In this document: positions 45,401 through 55,846 of the stretch, piece after piece
Layout: each line of letters starts with the position of its first letter
Numbering within the stretch: position 1 is the first letter of the stretch
Assembly: GCA_037903355.1 (NCBI GenBank)
Contig: JBAJFE010000050.1
Coordinates: 558,001-622,000 of the forward strand
Direction: 5' to 3'
From: Trichuris trichiura
Lineage: Eukaryota; Nematoda; Enoplea; Trichinellida; Trichuridae
Length of the DNA stretch: 64,000 bases
The notes under the pieces: generated by a model
Seen by the model: the letters and a program-made list of their open reading frames with translations, nothing else
Told to the model about the DNA's origin: nothing
Databases searched by the model: none
Program-made: the position numbers and the translations under genes

Positions 45401-48400
45401 TGCTGCATCATGAAAGATCTTTTGAAAATTTAGTCTAAAGTTGCCTTCCAAAACTGATTTCGGAACAAGTAGAAAAAGATACACTATAAGCGGTCAACAG
45501 TTTTGCTCTTACTTTAGCCAAAATTTCGTGGATCAGCGGACTGTCGGGAATTAGAAAAACTTGGCCGCGAAGGAACTTGATCATCTTGTTTGCTCTGGCC
45601 CAATTGTAATTCAACTTCGAGATCAACTTGGCGCATTGAAAGTCTGCAAGCTGACAGCTGTTCACAAAAAAGTAACAAAACTTCGGGAAAGGGCCGAACC
45701 GGCCGAAACTGCAAATACGCCGTTACAAATGTAATACATAGCGTCAAAGTATAATAATGAATGAATGCTTTTTTGGAACTGTTCGCCGAAGAATAATTTA
45801 TGCGGCTTAATCCAGCCTCAGGTGCCAAAGAACAAACATGTGTCTTTTTGCTTAAGAAAAAAACTTTTACGTCAATAGAAGTTTAAAAAAATGTACTTTT
45901 GCTTTTTCAGACTATTATTTCACTAAGCGTTTTCCCCAAGAAGGTAATACAAAAAAATAGTAATTAGCACCTGCGATTCAAAAATGAAGGATACGGTAAA
46001 AAGGAACTTGATTTCCTTACAAAAAAATGAACTCTCTATCCGGCTTTGTTATAATTATTTGAACAGGCGCAAATATTTCGCTCGAAGTTAAATTGTAAAA
46101 TCAACTCTTAGCTGCATTATGAAGTGACGTGGAATTTATCTCTCCGTATTTCACTTTCTTTACCTTCAATGGAGGAAGCGAAGCTTTTCTCCCACCTTCG
46201 AAATTGATAAGCATTTCTTAATTTCGAGCGACTCTTCGTACTTGAATAATGACTACCTTCCTTTGATTTTTTCGCCGATTCGTTTTCGGACGACTTCTTT
46301 TGCGGTTTTCCTAAAAGCCATTTCATGATGAACAAGTTCGCCCGGGTAAAAGTGATCTCCAGCCATCGAAATCAATCGAATTAAAGGGGATCTTTATTTT
46401 TAAAAGCTGCGGTTATTGTCCACCAGGCTCCCAACGTTATAACGTAATGCTGCTGGTCGCATTCGCTTAAGACGAAAAGTCCAGCATTACACGCATGCAG
46501 GATTTTTCGTCACCCCCTGTCTGCCGCGGGAAACTATCTTGTTTATTGTCGCTTAGACAACAGTATCCGATAATTCGACTACCGTTAACCTGATATATCC
46601 AAGTCAACTGACCCACTAGTGCTGTTTTGTACTTTTCGTTTAAAGAACATTAACCTCGTCTTTTCCAGCTCCATAGTCCTTTGCCGTTTAATCATCTCAC
46701 GTTTTCTCGTTCCAGAATCCGTCGAGCGGGTGTTGCCAAAATGCGTACCAGAATGTACAGTAAGAAAAGTGTAATGCAGGTGCAACAATGAAAAAATTTA
46801 AATTCTTATAGGTCACAAAAACCAAGAGTACGCCATTTGAGCTTGAGCCAAAAATAAACTTTTATTTGATCAAAAAACACTGCGTTTAACAGCAGTCAGC
46901 CTTTAGGAAACTAGTTACCCTACCCAGCAGGAAGAAAGAGAAAACAGTCCTATAGCGATTCCTGAATGACTAAATTCTCCTGTTAGTCAGCTTATTGTCT
47001 ATTCTTTATGTTTTGTTGAGGAGGCGCGTGGGTTTTTAAAATTAACTCAGTACTGCAACCAACAGGAATTTAAACTTTTCCCTTTGTTTCACCTGCGTTT
47101 CAGCTTCTATACTGTACATCTTGGCGCGCTTTTCGACATCGTTCAACCCACGGACTTCAAAACAAAAAAAGAAGAAATAGCTGAAATCTTTTCCACTAGA
47201 CATTTGGGAATACTGTCGGCGGGATAAAAATCACGTTGCGTCTAACCAAGTAAACGAACGTAGGCTAAGCTAAAGCTTCAATCAAGACTTCCTCGTCCCA
47301 GTAGCTGTTAATGGGCTAAGCATACATCTGAGCACAGTAGTGAATGCTGCTTGCAATCATTTAGTCTAATTGAACTTGATTTTACTTCCACCTACAGTAC
47401 TACCAAACAAATTTTAATGGGCCCAATGTTCATTCGCGCGTGCTTACTTCCGCAGAAGAAACTGTCGGTGAAATGTTTGAACCTTTCGTTTGGTTCTTCA
47501 GTCGAAAAAGTTGCCGTACTTATCGTTTTGAACAGGCTAACGAACAGCCTCCTCGTTTTGCCTTTTGTCTCAAAAGAAAACAGTCAAAAAGAAAAATTCA
47601 AATTCTCTTCGTGCTTACCAGAATTTTTCGCATGGTAAGGTAGCTTTTAAAAATACGCTCTAGTCTTTTGCTAGTCAATGCCAAGCCTGTAAAGTTTTTG
47701 GCAACAATGTCAACCTAAATTTTGAAAACACTCATTTGGACAATGACTAATTTTTAAACTGGTCCACTGGTGTTACTAAAATTGATTTGTTTAATCGCGG
47801 AAGCATTATGCTTCCCAACTGCTTTTTCAGTCCACCGGAGCATAAGTATCGCCTCACTCTTTCAGCTACCACGTGTGAGCAATTCCAAGACAGATATTGC
47901 TCGAGAAAGCCACTTCCGCTGCAGAGAGTTTTTTCAGCATGTTTAAGGATCGAAAAGTCGCTAGCTATAACCATCTAAAACAATAATTTTACTTACAGCG
48001 CGAAGCAGCATAACTCAACAGAAGGTAAACATAACACTGTCTTATATGGTTACTTACCCCTCTAAACATGTTGGCAAAAAAGTTTGCTTTCAGTGTAGAG
48101 TTAGAGAAGCATGTTGCCATGCGTAGGGGAACGTCCAGCACGCGCGCACAATGAGCTACGGTCTCTGAGTCCAAGTTAAAGAGCTTTGACAATAGAATTC
48201 CGTCAAAGTTGACTCGGCTTGAGTTGACCTTCGAAGTTTGAGACAAAATTTTGAAAGCTTTCAAAATAACGGTGGAAAAATTCAAGTACAACTCATGGTC
48301 CATTGCAAAGGCCTGTCGTATTTCAATCAAACTCAGCAGCCTGCAAAAGCTAACGACAATTCGCCAAAAATAATTTCCATGGACATGCTGGGCAACCTGT

Positions 48401-48800
48401 CATCTTCGGAAGACTGCAGCAATCCATGACCAACGTTCTCTGTGCAGGAAACTTTGGAGAGACAAAAAAAATCAGACAGTATGTCCAACGGGGCCGTTGG
48501 CGAAATGCTGATTGGTGAAAAGCTGCCTAAAAATATCTGTTCAACGCGAGACGAGGACAAGCTGGCGGTCAACCCACACTGAGGAAATTCCTTTGCTTTG
48601 TTCACGTCTATAATGTACAACAAACCGAGCAGCAGCAAAGGTGCAAAAGCAAGTTCGAAAATTAAACGACGCTACAATGCACCTTCGCTAGACGAAAACC
48701 ATTCGCTCAATTTAAACGTTACCTGCTTTCTTAATTTTTGTAGCAAATTTTTGAAAGTCAAAACGCAAAACTGCCGACAAGGGTCAACCAAAAAATCCAT
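33430..48800 (-). CDS. ABCA-family transporter-like protein with degenerate ATPase domains
   Basis: One full-length ABCA layout (TMD1-NBD1-TMD2-NBD2) over 15.4 kb. Start at 48,800 (MDFLVDPCRQFCVLTFKN). Exons 48800-48723, 48671-48397 and 48340-48058 join in phase; the rest I place by landmark. First membrane helix near 48,620; luminal domain to about 44.8 kb; TMD1 44,400-43,250 (YEREHHVREFLKYLGVSQ, FDSVLPG, SYGLSKPWTFPF); NBD1 42,640-41,200; TMD2 40,600-37,075 (SLSPPIYWLSNFIFD, LLALPPYGLITAL); NBD2 34,630-33,800; C-terminal tail to the stop at 33,430. NBD1 has GRT where GKT is expected, CPDYS for the Q-loop CPQ, LVGEQNVLS for LSGG, LDNP for LDEP, and no switch His. NBD2 keeps GHQRSGKST and LDEP but has PHES for the Q-loop, ISEAEKKRLS for the signature and SDN for the switch His. 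Family members move lipids; this one is probably not a normal ATP-driven pump. Open frames are kept, so I do not call it a pseudogene. Confidence 0.85.
34240..34560 (-). other. NBD2 Walker A and Q-loop exons of the ABCA-like gene
   Basis: This is the region encoding the only intact P-loop in the protein: GLFGHQRSGKSTLCKLLA, with G-x4-G-K-S. About 60 codons later the family Q-loop position reads GYIPHESQLDADLTV, so the glutamine that senses the gamma-phosphate and contacts the membrane domain is absent. Listed separately because it is the key evidence that NBD2 could bind but perhaps not turn over ATP. Confidence 0.8.
35855..35935 (+). mobile_element. Partial SINE copy in an ABCA intron
   Basis: Reads TACTGTA, GAAATGCAGGTTCCTTCCTT and ATGCCGGCG, the same head words as the copies near 38,620, 59,690 and 62,430. 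The 3' body is short or too diverged to follow. Confidence 0.55.
38600..38800 (+). mobile_element. SINE copy in an ABCA intron
   Basis: Head GAATGCAGGTTCCTTCCTG, then GCATGCTGGC, CTTACTGGAGAGCG, CTTAAGACTAAG, TTTAGGCTCAAGC, and the tail GAACGAGCGGGCAAAT followed by TTACAGTA. The tail matches the 31.05-kb copy. Confidence 0.6.
39525..39605 (+). mobile_element. Partial SINE body in an ABCA intron
   Basis: AAGCCTAAGCC, GAACATGCGCTGTCTATTTAG and TTTAGGCTAAAG match the body of the other copies; the tRNA-like head is not seen. Confidence 0.4.
41200..42645 (-). other. NBD1 of the ABCA-like gene, all ATPase motifs altered
   Basis: Exon pieces here align in order with ABCA NBD1: YNFIGILDQATLTGRTLM at the P-loop position, LLLSGLLKPSCGKVSW after it, LFCPDYSILFYE at the Q-loop, NFCIYTSLLGLCCDNKKDEL in the helical domain, NLVGEQNVLSVLIALQLG at the signature, RRIVVLDNPGLE at Walker B and ATIIVSTTFPDVVDRFADG at the switch region. 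Every catalytic or nucleotide-contact residue I can check is replaced, while the surrounding fold pattern is kept. Confidence 0.8.
42775..42840. repeat. Dispersed repeat, copy 1 (pair with 46,785-46,855)
   Basis: GGAAAAATTTAAAATTCTG, then GAGTGTACGCCA and AGCTGTAGCCCAAA. The partner at about 46,788 reads GAAAAAATTTAAATTCTTAT, then AGAGTACGCCA and AGCTTGAGCCAAAA. Both lie in ABCA introns and both follow a TACTGTA or TACAGTA word. A second interspersed family distinct from the SINE head. Confidence 0.55.
46117..46335 (-). CDS. Possible nested small ORF in an ABCA intron
   Basis: A 72-codon frame on the same strand as ABCA, between ABCA exons near 47.8 and 45.8 kb. The product would be Lys/Ser/Glu-rich (KWLLGKPQKKSSENESAKKS) and hydrophilic, more protein-like than neighbouring frames. 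No domain recognised, no partner exon identified. It may be chance or a first or last exon of a nested gene. Confidence 0.2.
   Translation of the reverse strand: MFIMKWLLGKPQKKSSENESAKKSKEGSHYSSTKSRSKLRNAYQFRRWEKSFASSIEGKESEIRRDKFHVTS
46785..46855. repeat. Dispersed repeat, copy 2 (pair with 42,775-42,840)
   Basis: Partner of the copy at 42,775. It starts about 30 bp after TACAGTA and a GTAATGCAGGTG word that resembles the SINE head, so the two families may be parts of one element. Confidence 0.5.
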
Positions 48801-50349
48801 TGAATTTGAAAGCCTTTCTGAGCGGTTAGCAGCGTTAGAACAAACTCTTGAAAAAGAAAGGCGACTTCTTCAGCGCAGTGTGCTACCGTATTATTTATCG
48901 GAGGCTGCGGACTAAGAATCAGGCATTGAAAGCCGTTGCAGCTGATGGAACGAACATTTCAAAATTGCCTTCGCGAAAAGTTCAAGTCGAGTCGCATACT
49001 ATGCAGGCAGTTTAAAGAAAGTTTAAAGTGTTGTTGACCATAATTGCAGATTATTTAATTAAAATTGGTCAAAACCAATACAAGGCATTCTAATAACTGG
49101 AAGATTACTCTGACTTACAGAAAATAGCCATCTCACAGCTAAAGGGATCAAAAACCTACGCTAACTTTTTTAGCAGATAGCCTACGACTATGCAGACGAA
49201 TTGTGTCAGTTCAAACGCAAGATAAGTGCTCATAACTTGCGTCTCTTCCAGATCGTAGCTTAGCTATTGCTTCTAGTTAGCCAGTCAGCTCGATTAAGCT
49301 TTTGTGAGCTCCCGTGTTTTCTGTTTAGCTATGTGCTAGCATCAATAAGCAGCTTCTAACCGAACTCTAAAGGATAGCTGTGCATGCAAATTTAGAACAA
49401 ATTTACAACGAACGAAGAAAAAACAGACATACACCATATTATGCAAATTACTTCTACCCACAGAAGGGTATTCCAGAACAGACAACGTCCATGTGCTTTA
49501 AAGGAAAAATATCCGACGCCTACAAAAGGCCTGCCAGACAGCGGGAGGACTAAAACTAAATTTGATTTTAAAATAGCGGGTCACTAGAGGGGATCCATAA
49601 AGTTATACGGTATGACAAAAAATGCTTAAGCCTTAAACAGCATCTAGCATCTTCACAACTCACTTAAAAAAGCTGTTGCCATAAAAGAGGACTATTCGCA
49701 GGACATTTGTAATGCTTGTGGAAATATAAAGTTTTGTAATGGCTGTTTAACACAGCGTAGTCTCGTTTAACCTACAGTATGGAATGTACTTTTAAGTCAT
49801 ATCTCGCCGGCCGCCATAACTACGCTGCTGACGGCACTAGATGTTGGCCAAAAGCTCAGTTCAAGTTTTGATTAAAATAAACAGCCTTTTCAACCATGTT
49901 ATGGCAGGCATTCCTACTTGCAAAGAGGTGAAAGTATGGAAAGACAAGTACAGTGGCCAGCAAAGGTAAACGGCAAAAAATGCCTATTTCCCTTATTACG
50001 CAGTATGATCATAAAGTTCTGCACAAATCAAGCGCAAAAGCGGACTACCATCTCAGCAGCAAGGCAACCGGTTATTACTTTCCAAAGTTTACTTACCTGC
50101 GAATCATTTTACGCGAAGCAGGAACCTGCAAATCAATTTACAATTCAAGCCGCAGTTACAGTATATTTTAACAGCAACAATTGCAACAATTGCGATCGAT
50201 GCATCTCATTCTCCGTAACGACGAAAAAAATTGTAACTTGCCGTTTGCACGAGGTCGAGTCTAAGATTTACTGGATATGAAAAAAAGTAGGAATTTCAAT
50301 TTGTAACAACTTACAGGAGTGGCGCGCTTTGACTGACGTCCAAAAAAAG
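48801..50349. other. Intergenic between ABCA start and PIG-U stop
   Basis: Contains ATGCAAAT words near 49,383 and 49,440, a TACAGTA near 49,786 and another near 50,158, and a GCAGGAACCTGC word near 50,129. No supported gene. It must contain the ABCA promoter. Confidence 0.45.
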
Positions 50350-52215
50350 CTAATCAAGAATCGGAATGGCTTCCTCGCCGTCGATTAGCATTTTCATGCC
50401 GTGCTTCAGGTGAAAACGACGTCTGACGTAAGCGTAGAATAGGCCGGTCATAAGGAAGATCTGAAAGACAGACGAATAAGCCATTCAAAAAAATATTTCA
50501 AAAGTTCATTAAGCTAACCTGAGCGACAGCGTAGGCGAGCGTAACGGCAAAGAAAAAGTTGGCATTCGCCGATCCTTGTTCAATCCACAAATGCCACATT
50601 ATGCAGCTTAGAGCAGAGCACGTGACAATGGTACACGCCACCGGTAAGCCATAGCGAACATCTGTTAACCAAATGCGCAAATATGTTTTTTTTAAAATGA
50701 GCTTTCCAAACTTACAGTAGAACAGGTGGGAGAATGCAGGTAACAGGCTACTATAAACCGCCGCATCGGAAATGGACGGATACGATTTGAACAAGGTGAT
50801 CACAAACAGCATGAAAAAGCATGCCGTAAAACGGTCATCCCTTAAATGGCAGAAAAGTATAAAAACAACTTTGCAATTAGGGCCACGAGGCGAGTTACCG
50901 TAGACAAACGCTTATGGGAAGCGCGTAAGTCAGAAACGACAGATGAAATACGCATAGAAAGAACAATCGGTAATGCTCAAAAGTTTCGGCGAAATAGTAC
51001 CAAAACAAGCCAACATTTGGGGTCAAGTCGGAAAGAGTAAATCTAAAATTTGATTGAGCTTTTAGGCTTTCTTTGAAGACTCGAAGAAGCAACGTACAAG
51101 GAGCCAAAAGTGTTGGACAAGAAGGACCAGTCGGACGCTGCAGCCATATACGAGAGGTAAATGAACGCTAATGCTGAGATAATGTACGTAAGAGCGCTAC
51201 GGGCAATGGTCAGCACTCCTTGCTGAAATTATGCATAAAACTGGTCAATCGAAAAGTTATACGCCATAGGCTACCGTATACATAGACACCAGTAGCGGAA
51301 CAATGAAAATAGCCGGATATACATCTGTGACAGTCGCAAAAGCGAGAACAACAAAGCAAAGCGTTTTTGAACCTATTAAAACGAAATGTCAACGAAAAAA
51401 TTGTGGAATAAATTAAACTTTACCGCTAATCGATAGATAGAGCGCAAGCGTGACAATAAAATTGCCGAAAGTAGTCAATGTCATAGCCACCGAGCTAAGT
51501 ACTGTCAATGGGTTAAAGAGATAACTTAAAATTAAATAAATAAAATTGGAAATTGTAATTGTAAATAACAAGCAATATACGTAATCAAAACAATGCGACC
51601 AATGCGACTACTGTCGCTTCCTTCCAAAAGCAGAGGTTCGACATCCTTTGCATAATTGCTCTTCTCTTCTTTCTCCTTCTCCAACTAATAATAAAAAAAT
51701 GTCTTATTTTATGCTGAAAAATTTGTTTATGATTTTACCTCTTCTCTACGGAATGCTACTACCGCTTTTGCTAAAAAATGGGCGGCTAACAAATCGGTCA
51801 TCTAAAAAAATGCCAACGATTCACAAGGGAACGTTCAATGAACCTGAACGCTTACGAAAAATACAAACTGAGTAATCACAATTCCTCGATGCATCAAAGT
51901 TTCAAAAATTAGTAATAAAATGGGATTCTGCAATAACTTTGTTTTAGCAGAGCCAACGATTTTACGGTCTATTAAATTACGCTGTGCACCGTATCGCCTT
52001 GGTAAGGAGAGATTCCCGCACTCTTCAAAGCGACTCCTTCCTTTACTGAAACGTAACTGCAACGTAAACACCATGCTGGGCAGCAGAGCTAAATACCTCT
52101 TTTCCATGAATTGAATGGCGTGGCTATTTCGATTCGATTTTCAAGTCTGTAACCAAGACCAGCAAAGGACAAGAATGCGCGTAAAGCAAATGCAAGAACG
52201 AAGTAGATATTTTCT
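50350..52215 (-). CDS. PIGU: PIG-U, GPI transamidase subunit
   Basis: A multi-pass ER membrane subunit of the complex that attaches GPI anchors to proteins. Identified exon by exon: LAFALRAFLSFAGLGYR and IEIATPFNSWKR near 52,110-52,200; KEGVALKSAGISPYQGD near 52,000-52,060; NPILLLIFETLMHRG near 51,900; NYAKDVEPLLLEGSDSSRIG near 51,620; YLFNPLTVLSSVAMTLT near 51,480; LTPNVGLFWYYFAETFEHY near 50,990; LFKSYPSISDAAVYSSLLPAF and GSANANFFFAVTLAYAV at 50,812-50,510; last exon RRRFHLKHGMKMLIDGEEA to the stop at 50,350. The FWYYFAE block is a hallmark of the family. Introns are about 50-90 bp. I could not find the start codon with confidence, so the 5' end is approximate and one more 5' exon is likely. 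Confidence 0.9.
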
Positions 52216-53019
52216 CTCTCGAAAAGCCTACAATCGAGGAAGCCTTATTTAGCAAGCAAGCTGCAAAAAAGCAATACCAAAAGAATCAATAATAGCTTAG
52301 TAGGAGTTGCTGAAAAAATATTCACGAGTGGCACATTGCAAATGTTCAAATTGCGGGAGGAATTTTTAAAAAGCAGCAGACGACAGTAAGAAAAAAAATA
52401 CCGGCTAAATACGTGCGAATCCGACAAAAGCATATTGCGGAGCAATTTGGCAAGCGTAGCTTCACTTCATTTCAGACAATGCTGTTACTGACGCGAAACG
52501 GAACAAACCAAGTATTCGCCCGCGCAGCACCGTACATTACTCTAAAATAAAGTAGCCGACACATGACTTAAAAGGTTGCGTTTCACTCGTTCAATATCGT
52601 ACGCATTTAGGGCAGCGATCAAAAACGCGCGGACAAGGCAATCGTTTTCAAAAAGCTTGATTTGACTTTGATTGTACATTTATTATAGGCATTTTGTTTT
52701 ACGAATTAGGCCACCTTTAGACCCCCAGTTTGTTTTCGCGTTTCCCAACTTTGCTTGTAATTTTTCGCAACGTCGCGACTGTTAAAAAATTAAACCGGCA
52801 TAAGTTTTACTTTGTACCTGTTTTCTACATACGGATACGACCTGAAATTTAAGTTGCTTGACACTATACAAACTATTAAGTGTTAGCAGGTACCATTACT
52901 GTAAAAACTTTTTTGGGTGGGCAAAATCAGCTATTATCAGCTTAAAGGCTGACGATATCTCTTAATACCACTCTCAGCATCCTAGGGTTGAAAGAATTCT
53001 ACGGTCAACGGGTTTCCTC
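52216..53019. other. Region upstream of PIG-U and of the Penelope element
   Basis: Should contain the PIG-U start and promoter, and the 5' end of the Penelope-like element. I found neither a clear PIG-U first exon nor a repeat of the element's 3' flank that would define a 5' long terminal repeat. Confidence 0.35.
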
Positions 53020-54702
53020 TTGCTACGTTCGACCATCCGAGAACACCGCCAAACTCTGGCACATCTCAGAGTTCTATTACGAGATATCTCCTCTTCTCTC
53101 GAAGCGACATTAGATCGTCGCACTTTCTCCCTGCTACAATTCCATACTCAAGAGGCTTGCACGGGTATCAGAATTCAACAGGAAAAAGTGTTATCGAGAA
53201 AGTTGGAGAACCTTTACTGAGGCCAATCCTGGACCTTTACACGTTCCAGCAGACATAGGACGACGGTGGTCACCGACCTGAACAAGGTCGTTGTAAACCT
53301 CAGTTCTACTAGCCTCACACCATTAGAAAGTAACGTCCTCTCCAAAGGTCTCAACTTCGTTCCTACCCCTAAGACGGTGCCTTTCCTTGACGTCATAGCG
53401 TCAACAGAAATGAGCCTAACTAGGACGGAACCGAGTAAGGCGGATGAGATTAAAGGCGTCATTTCAGGTTCATTGTGGCATATGGACAGATTTGTAAACC
53501 ATAATCTCAACCGCGTTGAGAGGGACGTAGTTAATAAGCTAAAAAAGAGGGACGATCTAATTGTCACCAAGGCTGATAAAGGCAATGTAGTGGTGCTTTT
53601 GGACAAGACGCATTACGTGGACAAAATGTTGTCGTTATTAAACAGCACCACTTACACGCCCATTCAGTGAGATCCTACTCCACAGGCTAGGCTAGAGCTG
53701 AGGAACATCCTACAGTCCGTCGCAGAACTATCCAAAGAGAATACCATCACCTCCATCCGAAAAAGGTTGTACTTCAAGAGTAACACCGTATGCCCTCAGC
53801 TATACGGCCTTCCAAAGGTCCACAAACCTGGGGTACCTTTGAGACCAGTTGTGTGCAGTGTAAACAGCATTACATCGCAACTGTATGTTTACCTCAAAGG
53901 TATCATCCAGCCGTTGACCAGAGGAAGAGACTCTCACGTAACCAACCACAAGGACTTCTGCGCTTCCCTGCGCTCATACCACGTTTCAGAATCAGACTTC
54001 CTGGTAAGTTACGACGTGAAGGATCTCTTCACCTCCATTCCCATTTCACACACCCTCAACAGACTAGAAACCCTATTGAACAATGACAACAGCTTAAGTG
54101 AGAGAACTAAGCTGTTTCCTTGTCAAATAGTAAAGTTAGTCTCGTTTTGTATGTGCGAAGGGAACTGTTTCAGGTTTCAAGAAAGCTTCTTCCGACAGAA
54201 CAAGGGAGCACCAATGGGCAGTCCGCTTTCTCCGGTCCTCGCTGAGTTGCTCATGGAGCACCTAGAGAAAATTGCCTTCGAAAGTTCGGACAACCATTGC
54301 ACTCCCCGTCTGTTCAAGCGCTATGTAGATGATATTTTTGCCATTGTTAAAAAAGGAGAGGAAAAAACTCTTTTGAAACACCTGAACTCGATCTTCCTGG
54401 GAAAAATTTCCTTTACAATTGAAAGGGAAATAGGCAGGAAACTTCCCTTCCTGGATGTGTTGGTTCACCGAAATGCCACGTCTTTAAAAACAACAGTATA
54501 TAGGAAACCAACGCATTCGGACAGATACCTGCATTTCTCCTCACACCACCCCATGTCAGTAAAGAGGGGCATAGTGACAGGGATGGTGGAGACCGCGCCA
54601 TCGCAATCTGTGATCCAGAATTCCTGCATTCTGAATTACACCACATTGCAACGACGTTGGAGAAAAATGGCTACCCCAAAACCTTCGTCTCCTCCACCAT
54701 AG
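53020..54702 (+). pseudogene. Penelope-like reverse transcriptase ORF, two nonsense codons
   Basis: Same reading frame from 53,020 to 54,702, interrupted by TGA at 53,218-53,220 and 53,668-53,670; both could come from CGA by C-to-T change. N-terminal Penelope blocks: VNLSSTSLTPLESNVLSKGL and TKADKGNVVVLLDKTHYV. RT core: PQLYGLPKVHKPGVPLRPV, SYDVKDLFTSIPI, GAPMGSPLSPVLAELLMEHL, and the catalytic YVDDIFAIV. Thumb: LPFLDVLVHRN and TVYRKPTHSDRYLHF. Around 54,575-54,595 the conserved downstream sequence (DRAIAICDPEFLHSEL, then NGYPKTFV) moves to another frame, so a one-base indel lies there. Confidence 0.9.
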
Positions 54703-55277
54703 CGCGAAGGTTAAACCCAACCGACTCCTTCTCAACTACTGAGAGGAATCGTCTTCCAGTCCTCACCATTCCCTACTACGTCAGCCTGGGGGAACACTTG
54801 CAACGTCTGGGTCGCCAGTACGGCTTCCGCATTTTCTTCAAGTCTTCCCCCAACCTTCGTTCCTTAGTGCGCAACGATAAGATCAAGATCCCATTCGAAC
54901 AGAGACCTGGCGTCGTTTATGTGATTAATTGTGATTGCAACGCCTCCTACATAGGAGAAACGGGCAATACGTTATTTGACAGATTTAAAGAACACATGAA
55001 TGCGCTCAAGAGTTACCGATCCGCGGAAGATGAACTGAATGGAATACACAGGATACGTCGGAGACGCCCTAGAACCATTCCCCCTTTACAAGCCATGGAA
55101 AAAGCGAAGAACACCTCCGCGGTTGCTGAGCATTCCTCTCAATGTTCACGTGACCTGCACCTGTCCATCATTTGCCGCGAGAGCCATTTTCGCCTTAGGC
55201 AAATAAAGGAGTCCCTGTTCATTCGCAATAACATGTCCATTAACCGTGACAAAGGGGTGGAGGTCAGCTCGATATAG
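54590..55277 (+). pseudogene. Penelope-like GIY-YIG endonuclease part of the ORF
   Basis: In the frame offset from the RT. It begins with EFLHSELHHIATTLEKNGYP, passes a linker, then the nuclease: RPGVVYVINCDCNASYIGET with the downstream Arg and EH (LFDRFKEHMNAL), which supply the catalytic Tyr, Arg and Glu/His of this fold. The C terminus has AVAEHSSQC and ESLFIRNN, typical of the class. This segment itself is open to the stop at 55,275-55,277. Upstream ATG at 54,657 is only an internal Met. Confidence 0.9.
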
Positions 55278-55381
55278 ACATCTGTTATCATTAAAACGGG
55301 ATGTTGTTCCATACCGACTGGCGCCCCCTCCCTGCCTATAAATACCCTAACATCGGAGCAAAAGTACCATTACCACCATCG

Positions 55382-55416
55382 CTAACGACGGGACAAGGTT
55401 AGTCCCGAAAGCTCCG
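55382..55416 (+). ncRNA. Hammerhead-like hairpin at the Penelope element 3' end
   Basis: 35 nt: CTAACGA, C, then GGGAC, a 7-base loop, GTCCC, GAAA, GC. Four other copies of the same architecture occur in the window with CTGAAGA or CTGATGA as the first box. The two boxes flanking a stem look like the CUGANGA and GAAA boxes of a hammerhead ribozyme. However there is an extra C before the stem, the first box here has A for the invariant G, and I cannot assign a cleavage triplet, so activity is doubtful. Confidence 0.5.
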
Positions 55417-55650
55417 AAACTGTTAAGAATTTGTTCTGTATTTTTCCTTAATAATTGCTCATCCATCCGTTGATAGGGCACTTGCTTCGGTTTAATTTCA
55501 GAACCCATCAACGGGCAAGAAAACATACCGTATGAAGTAGTGATGAAATTCCATTGCCCCGTTAAGAAACACCCCGTGTTCAAAATGGAGTATTATTTCT
55601 TTACAATTGTTAAAAAAATAGATCTCTCAAAACCGTCTGAGACTATAGAC

Positions 55651-55846
55651 CAGTGTTTCTCAACGTGGGCCCTGGGGCCCCACTGGGGGGCCCTGGGAGA
55701 TTTTAGGGGAGCCCTGGAAGCCAGGGGGCCCTGGAGGATAATGCGGCAGGACATTGTCCCAATAAACGGTGGGCCATTACAAGGATTAGGGGGGGGGCTG
55801 ACAGGGCCTAGGGGAGCCCTGGGGCAAAAAAGGTTGAGAAACTATG
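55651..55846. mobile_element. hAT-type MITE with 8-bp target duplication
   Basis: The 196-bp element starts CAGTGTTTCTCAACGTGGG and ends GGTTGAGAAACTATG, giving imperfect terminal inverted repeats with the CAGTG-TTCTCAAC pattern of hAT elements. It is flanked by the perfect 8-bp direct repeat CTATAGAC at 55,643-55,650 and 55,847-55,854, the expected hAT target-site length. The inside is G-rich (GGGGCCC and GGGAGCCCTGG words), unlike its AT-rich surroundings. The 139-codon frame across it is not a gene. Confidence 0.92.

Larger units (their letters stand above)
53020..55420 (+). mobile_element. Penelope-like retroelement, RT plus GIY-YIG, decayed
   Basis: A Penelope-type element: reverse transcriptase followed by a GIY-YIG endonuclease, an order and pairing known only in this class. 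The boundaries are approximate: the 5' end is not defined and the 3' end is set just after the hairpin at 55,382-55,416, which is followed by unrelated sequence. The body is continuous but broken by two in-frame TGA codons and one frameshift. It stands alone between PIG-U and cytochrome b5 and no second full copy is in the window. Confidence 0.92.

Noticed and set aside
33430..48800. Two separate half-size ABC transporter genes
   Set aside because: Landmarks occur once each and in the order TMD1-NBD1-TMD2-NBD2 on one strand, with a single start and a single stop, so one full-length gene is simpler.
48598..48915. Plus-strand frame with a coiled-coil-like stretch (SERLAALEQTLEKERRLLQ)
   Set aside because: It overlaps ABCA exons 1 and 2 antisense; the minus-strand reading matches the ABCA N terminus with good splice sites. 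No adjoining plus-strand exon was found, though the coil pattern is striking.
52900..53000. Second hammerhead-like motif (CTGACGA ... GAAA) at the Penelope 5' side
   Set aside because: The bases between the boxes do not form a stem and the spacing differs from the other five copies.
53214..53606. 130-codon minus-strand frame
   Set aside because: Antisense to the Penelope RT frame, with low-complexity Ser/Thr/Leu content.
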